Of a stretch of DNA of 64,000 bases, positions 32,010 through 41,046 are shown piece after piece. The position numbers and the translations under genes were made by a program. The DNA lies in the NCBI RefSeq assembly GCF_001425575.1, contig NZ_LMRD01000009.1, positions 186,001 to 250,000 of the forward strand, read 5' to 3'. A model generated the notes under the pieces. It searched no databases. It was given only the letters and a program-made list of their open reading frames with translations, and was not told where the DNA came from. The stretch's first letter is position 1. Every line of letters starts with the position of its first letter. Source of the DNA: Aurantimonas sp. Leaf443. Lineage in GTDB: Bacteria > Pseudomonadota > Alphaproteobacteria > Rhizobiales > Rhizobiaceae.

Positions 32010-34505
32010 TCAGCTGCGGCGCGGCACTTTCGGCACGGCACCGGGACGCTTCTCGGCCTTCGGCGCGTCGGTCGAGACCGCCGTGTCCGGCTCGTCCCCG
32101 AGATCGTCGTCCCCGTCCTCGTCCTCTTCGATCTCGGTCCCGTCGGGCGCGACCTTGGCGCGCTTGCGCGCCACCGCCCCATCCTCGGACCCCCGCCGAA
32201 GCTTCGGCGGCACATCGTCGGCGATGGCCTCGAGCGACAGCTTGCGCGTGCCGTCCGGCGCCTCGACGACGGTGACCTTGACCGTCCCGCCCTTCTTCAG
32301 CTTGCCGAAGAGCACCTCGTCGGCGAGCGGCTTCTTGATATGCTCCTGGATCACGCGGCCCAGCGGACGCGCGCCCATCTGCTCGTCGTAGCCCTTCTCC
32401 GCGAGCCAGGAGATCGCCTCCGGCGACAGCTCGAACGTGACGCCGCGCTCCGAAAGCTGCGCCTCGAGCTGCATGACGAACTTCTCGACCACCTGATGGA
32501 TGACCTCGGTCGGCAGGCCGCCGAAGGTGATGATCGAATCCAGTCGGTTGCGGAACTCGGGCGTGAACAGGCGGTTGATCGCCTCCTCGTCCGCCCCGGT
32601 CCGCCGGGACGAGCCGAAGCCGATGGCCGACTTCGCCATTTCCGAGGCGCCGGCATTGGTCGTCATGATCAGGATGACGTTCCGGAAATCGACCTGCTTG
32701 CCGTTGTGATCGGTCAGCTTGCCGTGGTCCATCACCTGCAGGAGGATGTTGAAGAGGTCCGGATGGGCCTTCTCGATCTCGTCGAGCAGCAGAACGCAAT
32801 GCGGATGCTGGTCGATCCCGTCCGTCAGCATGCCGCCCTGGTCGAAGCCGACATAGCCCGGAGGCGCGCCGATCAACCGCGAGACGGTGTGACGCTCCAT
32901 GTATTCGGACATGTCGAACCGTAGGAGCTCGACGCCGAGCGAGGAGGCGAGCTGCTTGGCGACTTCCGTCTTGCCGACGCCCGTCGGGCCGGAGAAGAGG
33001 TAGCAGCCGATCGGCTTGTCCGGCTCGCGAAGACCGGCACGCGCCAGCTTGATCGCCGAGGACAGCGCCTCGATCGCCGCGTCCTGGCCGTAGACGACGC
33101 GCTTGAGCTGCTCGGAAAGATGGGCGAGCACTTCCTCGTCGTCGCGCGACACCGATTTCGGCGGGATGCGGGCCATCGTGGCGACGGTCGCCTCGATCTC
33201 CTTCACGCCGATCTGCTTCTTGCGCTTGGCCTCGGGCAGCAGCATCTGCGAGGCGCCGGTCTCGTCGATCACGTCGATCGCCTTGTCCGGCAGCTTGCGG
33301 TCGTTGATGTAGCGCGCCGAGAGCTCGACGGCCGAACGGATGGCGTCATTCGTGAACTTCACGTGGTGGAAGTCCTCGAAATACGGCTTCAGCCCCTTCA
33401 GGATCGAGATCGCGTCCTCGACGGTCGGCTCCTTCACGTCGATCTTCTGGAACCGCCGCACGAGCGCGCGGTCCTTCTCGAAGAACTGGCGGTACTCCTT
33501 GTAGGTCGTCGATCCGATGCAGCGGATCGCGCCGGACGAGAGCGCAGGCTTGAGGAGATTCGAGGCGTCCATGGCCCCGCCCGACGTGGCGCCGGCGCCG
33601 ATCACCGTGTGGATCTCGTCGATGAAGAGGACCGCGCCCGGATATTCCTCGAGTTCCTTGACGACCTGCTTCAGCCGCTCCTCGAAGTCGCCGCGGTAGC
33701 GCGTGCCGGCGAGAAGCGTGCCCATGTCGAGCGAGAAGATCGTGGCGTCCGCCAGGACTTCCGGCACGTCGCCCTCGACGATGCGCTTGGCCAGACCTTC
33801 GGCGATCGCGGTCTTGCCGACGCCGGGATCGCCGACATAGAGCGGATTGTTCTTGGAGCGGCGGCACAGCACCTGGATGGTGCGGTTGATTTCCTCGGCC
33901 CGCCCGATGAGCGGATCGATCCGGCCGTTGCGGGCCTTCTCGTTCAGGTTGACGCAATAGGCCGTCAACGCGTCCTGCGCGGTTTTCCGCTTGCCTTCCT
34001 CCTCAGAGCCGATAGTCGACTGCTCCTCTTCCGCGCCGCGGATCGGTCGGCTCTCGGAGCCGCCAGGCCGCTTGGAGATCCCGTGGGAAATGAAGTTCAC
34101 GGCGTCGTAGCGTGTCATTTCCTGCTCCTGCAGGAAATAGGCCGCATGGCTTTCGCGCTCGGCAAAGATGGCGACGAGCACGTTGGCGCCGGTCACTTCC
34201 TCGCGACCGGAGGACTGGACATGGATGACCGCCCGCTGGATCACGCGATGGAAACCGGCAGTGGGCTTGGAATCCTCGTCATGGCCGGTGACGAGGTTGG
34301 AGAGTTCGGTATCGATATAGCGGACCAGATTGGTGCGCAGGAGATCGACGTTGACGCTGCAGCCGTTCATGACGGCGAAGGCGTCCTTGTCGTCGAGCAG
34401 CGCCAGCAGCAGATGCTCCAGGGTCGCGAACTCCTGGTGACGGTCGTTGGCGAAGGTCAGCGCCTGGTGCAGGGACTTCTCAAGACTTTGCGAGAATGTC
34501 GGCAA
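32010..34505 (-). CDS. clpA: ATP-dependent Clp protease ATP-binding subunit ClpA
   Basis: An 831-aa AAA+ unfoldase that feeds substrates into ClpP. The N-domain begins [20 protein letters not shown]. Walker A motifs are GDPGVGKT in the first and GPTGVGKT in the second AAA+ domain. A ClpP-docking region of the IGF type (SAIGFGSSR) is present. The start is TTG at 34503-34505. A low-complexity acidic tail follows the last domain. It lies eight bases after clpS, so the pair is one transcript. Confidence 0.97.
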   Translation of the reverse strand: MPTFSQSLEKSLHQALTFANDRHQEFATLEHLLLALLDDKDAFAVMNGCSVNVDLLRTNLVRYIDTELSNLVTGHDEDSKPTAGFHRVIQRAVIHVQSSGREEVTGANVLVAIFAERESHAAYFLQEQEMTRYDAVNFISHGISKRPGGSESRPIRGAEEEQSTIGSEEEGKRKTAQDALTAYCVNLNEKARNGRIDPLIGRAEEINRTIQVLCRRSKNNPLYVGDPGVGKTAIAEGLAKRIVEGDVPEVLADATIFSLDMGTLLAGTRYRGDFEERLKQVVKELEEYPGAVLFIDEIHTVIGAGATSGGAMDASNLLKPALSSGAIRCIGSTTYKEYRQFFEKDRALVRRFQKIDVKEPTVEDAISILKGLKPYFEDFHHVKFTNDAIRSAVELSARYINDRKLPDKAIDVIDETGASQMLLPEAKRKKQIGVKEIEATVATMARIPPKSVSRDDEEVLAHLSEQLKRVVYGQDAAIEALSSAIKLARAGLREPDKPIGCYLFSGPTGVGKTEVAKQLASSLGVELLRFDMSEYMERHTVSRLIGAPPGYVGFDQGGMLTDGIDQHPHCVLLLDEIEKAHPDLFNILLQVMDHGKLTDHNGKQVDFRNVILIMTTNAGASEMAKSAIGFGSSRRTGADEEAINRLFTPEFRNRLDSIITFGGLPTEVIHQVVEKFVMQLEAQLSERGVTFELSPEAISWLAEKGYDEQMGARPLGRVIQEHIKKPLADEVLFGKLKKGGTVKVTVVEAPDGTRKLSLEAIADDVPPKLRRGSEDGAVARKRAKVAPDGTEIEEDEDGDDDLGDEPDTAVSTDAPKAEKRPGAVPKVPRRS

Positions 34506-34513
34506 GCTTCACC

Positions 34514-34876
34514 TCAATTCTTTTCCATCACGCATTGCAGCGGATGCTGATGTTGACGGGCGAAATCCATGACCTGCGTGACCTTGGTCTCAGCGACCTC
34601 GAAGGTATAGACCCCGCACTCGCCGACGCCGTGGTTGTGAACATGCCGCATGATCCGCGTCGCCGCTTCCCGGTCCTTCTGGAAGAACCGTTCCAGAACG
34701 TGGATGACGAACTCCATCGGAGTGTAATCGTCGTTCAGGAGCAGCACTCTGTAAAGGCTCGGCCGCTTCGTCTTGGGCTTGGTCCGGGTGATCACGGACG
34801 TGCCGCGATCGGGCCCCCCGCCGTCCGGTCGGTCGGCCTGGGACCGGGGAGCGGTCCTCGGTCGCGTATCGGTCAT
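34514..34876 (-). CDS. clpS: Clp protease adaptor ClpS
   Basis: A 120-aa adaptor that delivers N-degron substrates to ClpA. An N-terminal extension of about 35 residues (basic and proline-rich) precedes the conserved [41 protein letters not shown] completes the ligand pocket. The ATG at 34874-34876 with GAAGG upstream is preferred; an earlier frame reading adds only an arginine-rich run. It is translated just before clpA. Confidence 0.95.
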   Translation of the reverse strand: MTDTRPRTAPRSQADRPDGGGPDRGTSVITRTKPKTKRPSLYRVLLLNDDYTPMEFVIHVLERFFQKDREAATRIMRHVHNHGVGECGVYTFEVAETKVTQVMDFARQHQHPLQCVMEKN

Positions 34877-35053
34877 GCAAACACACCTTCGTCGTCGTCG
34901 ACTATGTAAGTGCGGGTCCGGCGATGTTAAGGGCGGGCGACCCCGCGGCAAAACGGACCGTCTCGTGCCGTCGCCGGTTCGCCCGAAGATCCACGCCGCC
35001 GACCCGCGAACCCAAACGCTGCGAAACTACCGCCAAACACCGCGGGCCGGCAA

Positions 35054-35086
35054 CGAAAAAGGGCCCGGCGGCAAGCCGGGCCCTTT
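35054..35086 (-). terminator. Intrinsic terminator of the phasin gene
   Basis: AAAGGGCCCGGC (35058-35069) pairs perfectly with GCCGGGCCCTTT (35075-35086). Read leftward it is followed by TTTTTC, and it lies 36 bases after the stop. Confidence 0.92.
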
Positions 35087-35121
35087 CAATGCGAACAGAT
35101 GCTTGGGGCTCGAGCGGCGCC

Positions 35122-35499
35122 TCAGGCGGCCTGCTGCTCGACCTCGGCGACGGCGTGCTTCATCGCGTCGTTGCCGGCTTCCATGGCCTTGCCGGCGATC
35201 TTCTCGTAGGGCTTGTAGGCCTGACGCGCGATGTCGGCGTAGATCTCGCCCATCTTCGTGGCCTGCGCGACCCAGGCCTGATAGGCCGAACGGGCGTACT
35301 CGTTCTGAACCTCGATGACCTTCTCGACGCTGCGCGCCTGGGTCAGCTTCTCGAACATCTGGCTCTGCTGCTCGAAGGAGCGCTTGGCGAACTCGCCGCT
35401 CTCGGCGGCGATCTGCTGGAAGCCCTTGGTCACGACCGAGAACGACTTCAGCGCGTTGTCGGCGGCTTCCTTGGTGACCTTGTTGGCGTCTTCGTACAT
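35122..35499 (-). CDS. Phasin family protein
   Basis: A 125-aa amphipathic helical protein of the phasin family, which coats polyhydroxyalkanoate granules. It starts MYEDANKVTKEAADNALKSF, has heptad-like helices through the middle (SFEQQSQMFEKLTQ), contains NEYARSAYQAWVAQATKM, and ends AVAEVEQQAA. The ATG at 35497-35499 follows AGGAAGGG. It has its own promoter with a TGCA repeat and its own terminator, so it is monocistronic. Some phasin-domain proteins are not granule-bound; no PHA synthase is in the window. Confidence 0.92.
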   Translation of the reverse strand: MYEDANKVTKEAADNALKSFSVVTKGFQQIAAESGEFAKRSFEQQSQMFEKLTQARSVEKVIEVQNEYARSAYQAWVAQATKMGEIYADIARQAYKPYEKIAGKAMEAGNDAMKHAVAEVEQQAA

Positions 35500-35578
35500 G
35501 GGATATCCCTTCCTGCGGATTTTTCGATCGGCAGGATCCCGGCGCCGCGCCCCGCGACGTCCACCCTGCATCGTTCCG

Positions 35579-35607
35579 GATATATTGCACTGCACAATGA
35601 CATTCAA
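35579..35607 (-). promoter_or_regulatory. Phasin gene promoter
   Basis: On the minus strand TTGAAT (35602-35607), a 17-base spacer and TATATC (35579-35584). Transcription would begin near 35572, about 73 bases before the ATG. The rest of the 429-base gap 35500-35928, divergent toward the carboxypeptidase gene, has a possible CATAAT -10 at 35820-35825 and nothing else clear. Confidence 0.6.
35585..35597. promoter_or_regulatory. Possible PhaR-type operator in the phasin promoter spacer
   Basis: TTGCACTGCACAA, with two TGCA-like halves, fills most of the -35/-10 spacer. PhaR repressors of alphaproteobacteria bind TGC/GCA-rich dyads at phasin promoters. The assignment is inferred from position and sequence type. 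Confidence 0.4.
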
Positions 35608-35928
35608 GTCTCTTCCGCGGCGCAACAGATCGTGATGATCCTCCGTCTTCGATTCGCCGCGATGGCCGGGGCAAAGGAGGGACCCCGGGAGGCACGCCCG
35701 CATGGCGGCGCGCTCGCCGCGCAGGCGTTCCCCGGGTGGTGGCGCGCTCGAACCCGAACGAAATGCGGGGCGGTTCCGGAAGGGTCTGGCAACCATAAAC
35801 GGATTGGTAAGCGCGTCCCCATAATCTGCCGTGCAAGCAAGGCGTTTCAGGCGGTGGACGGGTCGACGAGCCCTCGTTCCTCTGCCTGTCGCGCCATCGA
35901 GACCAGCCCGAGCGAAAGAGAATTGCCC

Positions 35929-37404
35929 GTGCGTATTGCGCTGCCGAAACTGAGACGCCTTACCGAGTTCGCCGCCGGCGTCACGCTGAGCGTCGCACTC
36001 CTCGCCTCTCCGGCCGCCGCCGCCAAGAAGAAGGCCGTCGACGTCAATCCGCTCTATGCCGCCGTCGTCATCGACGCGAACAACGGACGCGTCCTCTATC
36101 AGGAGGATGCCGACGCGCTGCGCTACCCCGCCTCGCTCACCAAGATGATGACGCTCTATCTCACCTTCGACGCGCTGAAGAGCCGGCAGATCTCGCTCTC
36201 GAGCCGCATGCCGGTCTCGGCCTATGCCGCTTCGCGTCCGCCCTCCAAGCTCGGCCTCAAGGTCGGCTCGACGATCAGCGTCGAGGACGGCATCAAGGCG
36301 CTCGTCACCAAATCCGCCAACGACGCGTCCGTCGTGCTGGGCGAGTTCCTCGCCGGGTCCGAGAAGGCCTTCGCCGAGCGGATGACGCAGACGGCGCGGC
36401 GCATCGGCATGAGCCGCACGACGTTCCAGAACGCCAACGGCCTGCCGAACGACGCCCAGAAGACCACGGCGCGCGACATGGCCACGCTCGGCATCGCCCT
36501 GCGCGAGCACTTCCCCGAATACTACCCGTATTTCTCCACCCGCGTTTACACGTTCAACGGCCAGCGCATCGGCAACCACAACCGCGTCCTGAACCGCGTC
36601 GAGGGCGTCGACGGCATCAAGACCGGCTATATCCGCGCCTCCGGCTTCAACCTCGTCTCCTCCGTCGTGCGCGGCGACAAGAAGCTCGTGGCCGTGGTGA
36701 TGGGCGGTCGCTCGGGCCGCTCGCGCGACGACCACATGGTGGAACTCCTCAACCGCTATCTGCCGCAGGCGAGCGGACGCGAAGGCGGGCCGCTGATCGC
36801 GGCGCGCAGCGGCCGCAGCCAGGTCGTGGCGGCGCTGAGCGCGGCGCCCAAGCCCGAGCTCCGGCCCCGCTCGCAGGCCTCCATCGAGGACCGCATCGCG
36901 TCGGCCTACGGCAGCGAGCCGATGCCGGCCATGCAGATGCCGGTCCCGGCCGAGCGCCCGGTCGTCGGTCGCGACGCCATCCGCGCCGCGCTCGTGGAAG
37001 AGCGGCCGACCGCCCGACTGATGGTTCCGGCCGCACAGATCCTCTCCGAGCCGCAATCCGCCTCCGCCTTCCCGACCCCGCGCGCGGCGATCCCCGCCGG
37101 CCGCGACTTCGATCCCGAGACGACGGGCTCCGTGCGGACGGCCTCGGTGGCGGGTCGCTCGGGCTGGGTCGTGCAGATCGCCGCGGCGCCGACCGAGAGT
37201 CAGGCGATGGCGATCCTCGCCAAGGCCAAGGCCAAGGCGGGCGGACCGCTGGCCCATGCCGAGCCCTTCACGCAGGCCGTCGGCAGCGGGTCCCAGACCC
37301 TGCATCGCGCCCGCTTCGCCGGCTTCGCCGACAAGGCCGAGGCCTGGGACGCCTGCGCCGCCCTGAAGCGCAACGACTTCTCCTGCTACGCCGTCGCGAA
37401 CTGA
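35929..37404 (+). CDS. D-alanyl-D-alanine carboxypeptidase with C-terminal SPOR domain
   Basis: A 491-aa penicillin-binding protein (DacF/PBP5-6 type) that trims pentapeptides in the periplasm. A signal peptide with cleavage near ASPAAA is followed by the catalytic domain with SLTK (Ser69-Lys72), SAN (129-131) and KTG (231-233). After a variable linker of about 130 residues comes a SPOR domain (WVVQIAAAPTESQAM to the end), which binds denuded glycan at division sites. GTG at 35929 is preferred; TTG at 35923 is the alternative. Confidence 0.94.
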   Translation: MRIALPKLRRLTEFAAGVTLSVALLASPAAAAKKKAVDVNPLYAAVVIDANNGRVLYQEDADALRYPASLTKMMTLYLTFDALKSRQISLSSRMPVSAYAASRPPSKLGLKVGSTISVEDGIKALVTKSANDASVVLGEFLAGSEKAFAERMTQTARRIGMSRTTFQNANGLPNDAQKTTARDMATLGIALREHFPEYYPYFSTRVYTFNGQRIGNHNRVLNRVEGVDGIKTGYIRASGFNLVSSVVRGDKKLVAVVMGGRSGRSRDDHMVELLNRYLPQASGREGGPLIAARSGRSQVVAALSAAPKPELRPRSQASIEDRIASAYGSEPMPAMQMPVPAERPVVGRDAIRAALVEERPTARLMVPAAQILSEPQSASAFPTPRAAIPAGRDFDPETTGSVRTASVAGRSGWVVQIAAAPTESQAMAILAKAKAKAGGPLAHAEPFTQAVGSGSQTLHRARFAGFADKAEAWDACAALKRNDFSCYAVAN

Positions 37405-37519
37405 CGACCGGCCCGCACCGGGCCCCCGACCTTCGCCTCGCAAATTGCCCGTCTCGTACCGAACAGCCGCCGACATGCAAGGTCGGCGCCTCGATGAGAC
37501 TTGTCTTGAAGGAAGCACA

Positions 37520-37789
37520 ATGTCCGTAGACCAGCAGAGCCTCGGCCTCGGCGATCTCATCGGCGCGGATGGCCTTTCGGGCGCCGCCGCGGTCCATCCG
37601 CTGCAACTGGCCGCGCAGCGCCTCGCCGACCAGCAGAACGGCAAGTCCCGGCTTCGGGCCAAGGACCTCGTCGGTCTGCTCCTGTGCCACGGCGCCCGGG
37701 CCTGGCGCGCCTCGCAGCCGCAGACGCAGATCCGCATCCGCGTCGTCGCGCCGGGCGGTCCCGCCGCGCTTCGTCTGCGCCTCCGGTAG
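37520..37789 (+). CDS. Hypothetical 89-aa protein
   Basis: A small protein I do not recognise, beginning MSVDQQSLGLGDLIGADGLS, with no signal peptide or membrane segment. The ATG follows GAAGGAAG at good spacing, third codon positions are G/C-rich, and the stop lies nine bases from the end of the convergent DUF1489 gene, all of which support a real gene. The C-terminal half is basic and Arg/Gln/Pro rich. A 7-bp hairpin (37468-37488) lies upstream in the 115-base gap after the carboxypeptidase. Confidence 0.55.
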   Translation: MSVDQQSLGLGDLIGADGLSGAAAVHPLQLAAQRLADQQNGKSRLRAKDLVGLLLCHGARAWRASQPQTQIRIRVVAPGGPAALRLRLR

Positions 37790-37798
37790 GGAGGCCGG

Positions 37799-38215
37799 TT
37801 ACAGGAGGCCGAGATCGGCGAGTTCGCGCCGCAGCATCGCCGGCAGACCGGCGCCGGCCTCGCCCTCGTCCGGCGGGGCTTCTTCGGGGAGGAGATAGCG
37901 CCACCCCTGGAAGGCCCGCCGCGGCTGCCACTGCGTGCGCACGAAGACGGGCTCCAGCACGATATGGCACCGCCCGATGCCCTCGCCATCGGTGAAGGGC
38001 TCGAGCGCCAGCACCTTCTGGCGCACCTGCACCTGACCCTTGATGACCCAGTAGAGCGAGCCCTGCCCGACGATCTCGTCCGCCCGCTTGGGCACCATGC
38101 GCGTCGTGTGGCGCTGGCCCGCCGCGGGCGCCATCGCGAGGCGCGCGGCCACGTGGGCCTCCAGATCCTCCACGGACTCGACCCCGACGCAGAGCTTGAT
38201 GAGATGAAGCGGCAT
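37799..38215 (-). CDS. DUF1489 family protein
   Basis: A 138-aa protein of a family largely confined to alphaproteobacteria, with unknown function. Recognisable stretches are MPLHLIKLCVGVESVEDLEA at the start, GSLYWVIKGQVQVRQKVLAL in the middle, and RRAFQGWRYLLPEEAPPD near the end. The ATG at 38213-38215 is chosen because the conserved sequence starts there. It lies divergent from the DUF599 gene. Confidence 0.88.
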   Translation of the reverse strand: MPLHLIKLCVGVESVEDLEAHVAARLAMAPAAGQRHTTRMVPKRADEIVGQGSLYWVIKGQVQVRQKVLALEPFTDGEGIGRCHIVLEPVFVRTQWQPRRAFQGWRYLLPEEAPPDEGEAGAGLPAMLRRELADLGLL

Positions 38216-38340
38216 GGCGGCGGTATCCGCCAAGGCCCTCATCCCGTCAACCGGACGCAAGGTCCCATCCCGCATGGCGCGGCGGTTGCCATGGGCGGAA
38301 AGCCGTGCGAACAGGCGAAGCGCCTTCAAACGCTCCGGCG

Positions 38341-39036
38341 ATGGAACCGATGATCGCTATCGACTCGTCCGAATGGATCGCGCTCGGCTTCTTCCTCGCC
38401 GTCTGGCTCGCCTACAATCTCGTCAGCGACCACACGCGCCTGTCGAAGCGCGGCCTGACGCATGCGATGAACATCGAGCGCGAGCGCTGGATGCGCGTCA
38501 TGCTGGAGCGCGACCTGCGGATGATCGACACCGCGATCCTGACCGGCCTGCAGCAGGGCACGGCCTTCTTCGCCTCCGCCTGCATCTTCGCCATCGGCGG
38601 CTGTTTCGCGCTTCTCGGCTCGGCCGACATGATCGCCACCATCGCCGGCGACCTGCCGCTGCAGCCGGGCCTGAACAAGCCGTTGGTGGAGATGAAGCTC
38701 CTCGGCCTCGTCGTGATCTTCGCCTATGCCTTCTTCAAGTTCGGCTGGGCCTACCGGCTGTTCAACTACTGCACGATCCTCGTCGGGGCCGTGCCGATGC
38801 GCTCCGAGGCGCAGCACGACCGGGCGGGCGCGGAGCGCGCCATGCGCAAGGCGGCGCGGCTCAACCAGGTCGCCGCCTCGCATTTCAACGCGGGGCTGCG
38901 CGCCATCTTCTTCGGCCTCGCCTATCTCGGCTGGTTCCTCGGACCCGTCTTCCTCGTCGTGTCGACGGCCTTCGTCGTCCTCATCCTCGCCCACCGGCAA
39001 TATCTGTCGCCGGCCCGCAAAGTTCTCGTCGAATGA
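38341..39036 (+). CDS. DUF599 family membrane protein
   Basis: A 231-aa inner-membrane protein with about four transmembrane helices and the DUF599 pattern: AYNLVSDHTRLSKRGLTHAM near the start, KFGWAYRLFNYCTILVGAVP in the middle. Function unknown. The ATG at 38341 has a weak ribosome site; one nine bases downstream is an alternative. Its stop overlaps the start of the next gene (ATGA), so the two are co-translated. Confidence 0.87.
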   Translation: MEPMIAIDSSEWIALGFFLAVWLAYNLVSDHTRLSKRGLTHAMNIERERWMRVMLERDLRMIDTAILTGLQQGTAFFASACIFAIGGCFALLGSADMIATIAGDLPLQPGLNKPLVEMKLLGLVVIFAYAFFKFGWAYRLFNYCTILVGAVPMRSEAQHDRAGAERAMRKAARLNQVAASHFNAGLRAIFFGLAYLGWFLGPVFLVVSTAFVVLILAHRQYLSPARKVLVE

Positions 39037-39314
39037 CCCTGACCGCCGACCGCTCTCCCGCTGAACTCGAAACGGCGATCCTGTCCGCCGTCGCCGAGCG
39101 CGGGCCGGACAAGACCGTCTGCCCCTCGGAGGTCGCCCGGGCGCTCGCCGGCAGCGACGAGACGCGCTGGCGTCTCCTGATGAAGCCCCTGCGCGCGGCC
39201 GCCGTGCGGCTGGCGGGGCAAGGCCGGCTGGAGATCCGGCGCAAGGGCAAGCCCGTCGATCCGCAGGACTTTCGCGGCATCTACCGGCTCGCGCCGCCGC
39301 GGCCGGCGGATTGA
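39033..39314 (+). CDS. DUF3253 domain protein
   Basis: A 93-aa winged-helix-like protein of the DUF3253 family: ELETAILSAVAERGPDKTVC and PSEVARALAG in the first half, then WRLLMKPLRAAAVRLA and RKGKPVDPQDFRGIYRL at the end. The domain is often found alone in alphaproteobacteria, function unknown. The ATG overlaps the DUF599 stop by four bases. It ends five bases from the convergent YdcF gene. Confidence 0.88.
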   Translation: MTLTADRSPAELETAILSAVAERGPDKTVCPSEVARALAGSDETRWRLLMKPLRAAAVRLAGQGRLEIRRKGKPVDPQDFRGIYRLAPPRPAD

Positions 39315-39318
39315 GACG

Positions 39319-40110
39319 TCAAGGCCCGGGGATCCACGCGTCCGTGCGGCCGGTGGCATAGTAGGTCGCGAGCCCGATAAATTCGCGAAGGGCGAAATGC
39401 ACCTTCTCGAGATTGCGCGTCGTCGTGGAGGACGGCCGGTAGACGGCGGCGCCCGCCGGCGTCCGGTAATCGACCGGCACCGGCAGGACGTCAAAGCCCG
39501 CGACCCGGAAACAGCCGACGGCCCGGGGCATGTGGTAGGCGGAGGTCACGAGCAGCCAGGTCTCGCCCGGCCGGGGCGCCGCTAGCGCCTTCGCCTCCAC
39601 CGCGTTCTCGTAGGTATTGCGCGCCCGGTCTTCCAGAAGGAGACGCGATGGCTCGAGCCCGAGATCGGCATAGAGCCGGCGCGCAGCCTCCGTCTCCGGC
39701 ATGTCCTCCTCCAGGAGCGCCGCGACGCCGCCGCTGAACAGGACCCGCGCCTGCGGGTAGCGCCGGGCGAGCGCGAGGCCGGCCGTCAGCCGGTCCGCCG
39801 CCTCGTTGAGTTCGGGCACGCCGCGCGTGCGCGCGACACGCGTATCGAACCCGCCGCCAAGGACGACGATCCCCGCCGCCTCCTGCGGCAGCACCGCCGG
39901 CGGGACGCGATTCTCGAGGAAGGCCATCATCAGGAGGCCCGCCGGCGACAGGGCCGCCAGCGCCAGGAAGAGGGTCGCGCTCCAGAAGGCGACCCTCGCC
40001 GTTCGCCGCCACGCAAGGCGCGACAGCACCGCGGAGAGGACGAGCAGCGCGAGGACGACCGCGAGCGGCTGGAGAAGATACCAGCCGATCTTGGAGAGGA
40101 CGAAGAACAC
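39319..40110 (-). CDS. YdcF/ElyC family (DUF218) protein
   Basis: A 263-aa protein with two N-terminal membrane helices (residues 12-30 and 38-60) and a DUF218 domain: GIVVLGGGFDTRV, YPQARVLFSGGVAAL, EDRARNTYENA and LLVTSAYHMPRAVGCFR. Family members such as ElyC affect cell envelope biogenesis. It is nine bases after the aldo/keto reductase gene on the same strand, so the two may be co-transcribed. Confidence 0.9.
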   Translation of the reverse strand: MFFVLSKIGWYLLQPLAVVLALLVLSAVLSRLAWRRTARVAFWSATLFLALAALSPAGLLMMAFLENRVPPAVLPQEAAGIVVLGGGFDTRVARTRGVPELNEAADRLTAGLALARRYPQARVLFSGGVAALLEEDMPETEAARRLYADLGLEPSRLLLEDRARNTYENAVEAKALAAPRPGETWLLVTSAYHMPRAVGCFRVAGFDVLPVPVDYRTPAGAAVYRPSSTTTRNLEKVHFALREFIGLATYYATGRTDAWIPGP

Positions 40111-40119
40111 CGGCCGCCG

Positions 40120-40950
40120 TCAGATGCGGTCCCAGTTCGGCGCGAAGGCGGGATCGACGAGGCGCTGGCGCTTGGTCGTCAGCGCGGTGATCGCCTTGTG
40201 CTCCTCTTCCGTGAGTTCGAAGTCGAAGACGTCGAGATTCTCCTTCAGCCGGGCCGGGTTGGACGTGCGCGGGATCGCGCCCACGATGTCCTGCTCGAGC
40301 TCCCAGCGCAGCACGATCTGTGCGGGCGTGCGACCGCGCGTCGCCGCGATGCCGGCGATGACGGGATGGGCGAGCAGCTCGCCGCCCTGGCCGATCGGGG
40401 AATAGGCGATCATCGCCATTCCGTGCCGGCGGCAGGCGCCGAGGATGCTCTCCTGGCTGAGGAAGGGATGGTACTCGACCTGATTGCAGGCGAGCGGGGC
40501 CGGCGAGAGCGCGGCCGCCTCGTCCAGCATCGGGGCGGTGAAGTTGGCGACGCCGATCGCCCGCGTCAGGCCCTGCTCCAGCGCGGCGTTCAAAGCCTCG
40601 ATGGTCTCCTCCAGGGGCACGTCGCGATTCGGCCAATGGATCAGGAGAAGGTCCACCGGGCCGAGACCGATCGCATCCACCGCCGCCCTGGCGCTGTCGG
40701 CGAAGGCCTCGGCGGAAAGATCGGTCCACCAGACCTTCGTCGTCAGGAAGATTTCGCCGCGATCGATGCCGCTTGCGGCGATCCCCTTTCCGACTTCGGC
40801 CTCGTTGCCGTACATGCGGGCCGTGTCGATATGCCGATATCCGTCCTCGATCCCTTGCGCGACGAGGCGAACGCATGTCTCGTCCTTCAGCGTGTAGGTT
40901 CCGAGCCCGAGGGCGGGAATGCGGGCGCCATTGGCTTCGATGATCTTCAT
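40120..40950 (-). CDS. Aldo/keto reductase
   Basis: A 276-aa NADPH-dependent reductase of the AKR (2,5-diketo-gluconate reductase-like) group. The catalytic tetrad is visible as Asp42, Tyr47 (DTARMYGNE), Lys72 (TTKVW) and His105 (LIHWP). The cofactor region near the C-terminus reads GAIPRTSNPARLKENL. The ATG at 40948-40950 is the conserved start (MKIIEANGARIPALGLGTYT). The substrate is unknown. Confidence 0.93.
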   Translation of the reverse strand: MKIIEANGARIPALGLGTYTLKDETCVRLVAQGIEDGYRHIDTARMYGNEAEVGKGIAASGIDRGEIFLTTKVWWTDLSAEAFADSARAAVDAIGLGPVDLLLIHWPNRDVPLEETIEALNAALEQGLTRAIGVANFTAPMLDEAAALSPAPLACNQVEYHPFLSQESILGACRRHGMAMIAYSPIGQGGELLAHPVIAGIAATRGRTPAQIVLRWELEQDIVGAIPRTSNPARLKENLDVFDFELTEEEHKAITALTTKRQRLVDPAFAPNWDRI

Positions 40951-41046
40951 GAACTGCCTTTCGAGCGGATCGCCGACCGAGTGTCGCGGCGGCCTCGCCG
41001 CTTCAGATAGGCGAAACCGCCGCCTTTCCAGCACCCGAGCCCCGTC

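Noticed and set aside
35122-37989. A 955-aa open frame on the minus strand
   Set aside because: Only its last 125 codons are a gene (the phasin). The rest is antisense to the carboxypeptidase and has arginine/histidine-rich composition typical of GC-rich shadows.
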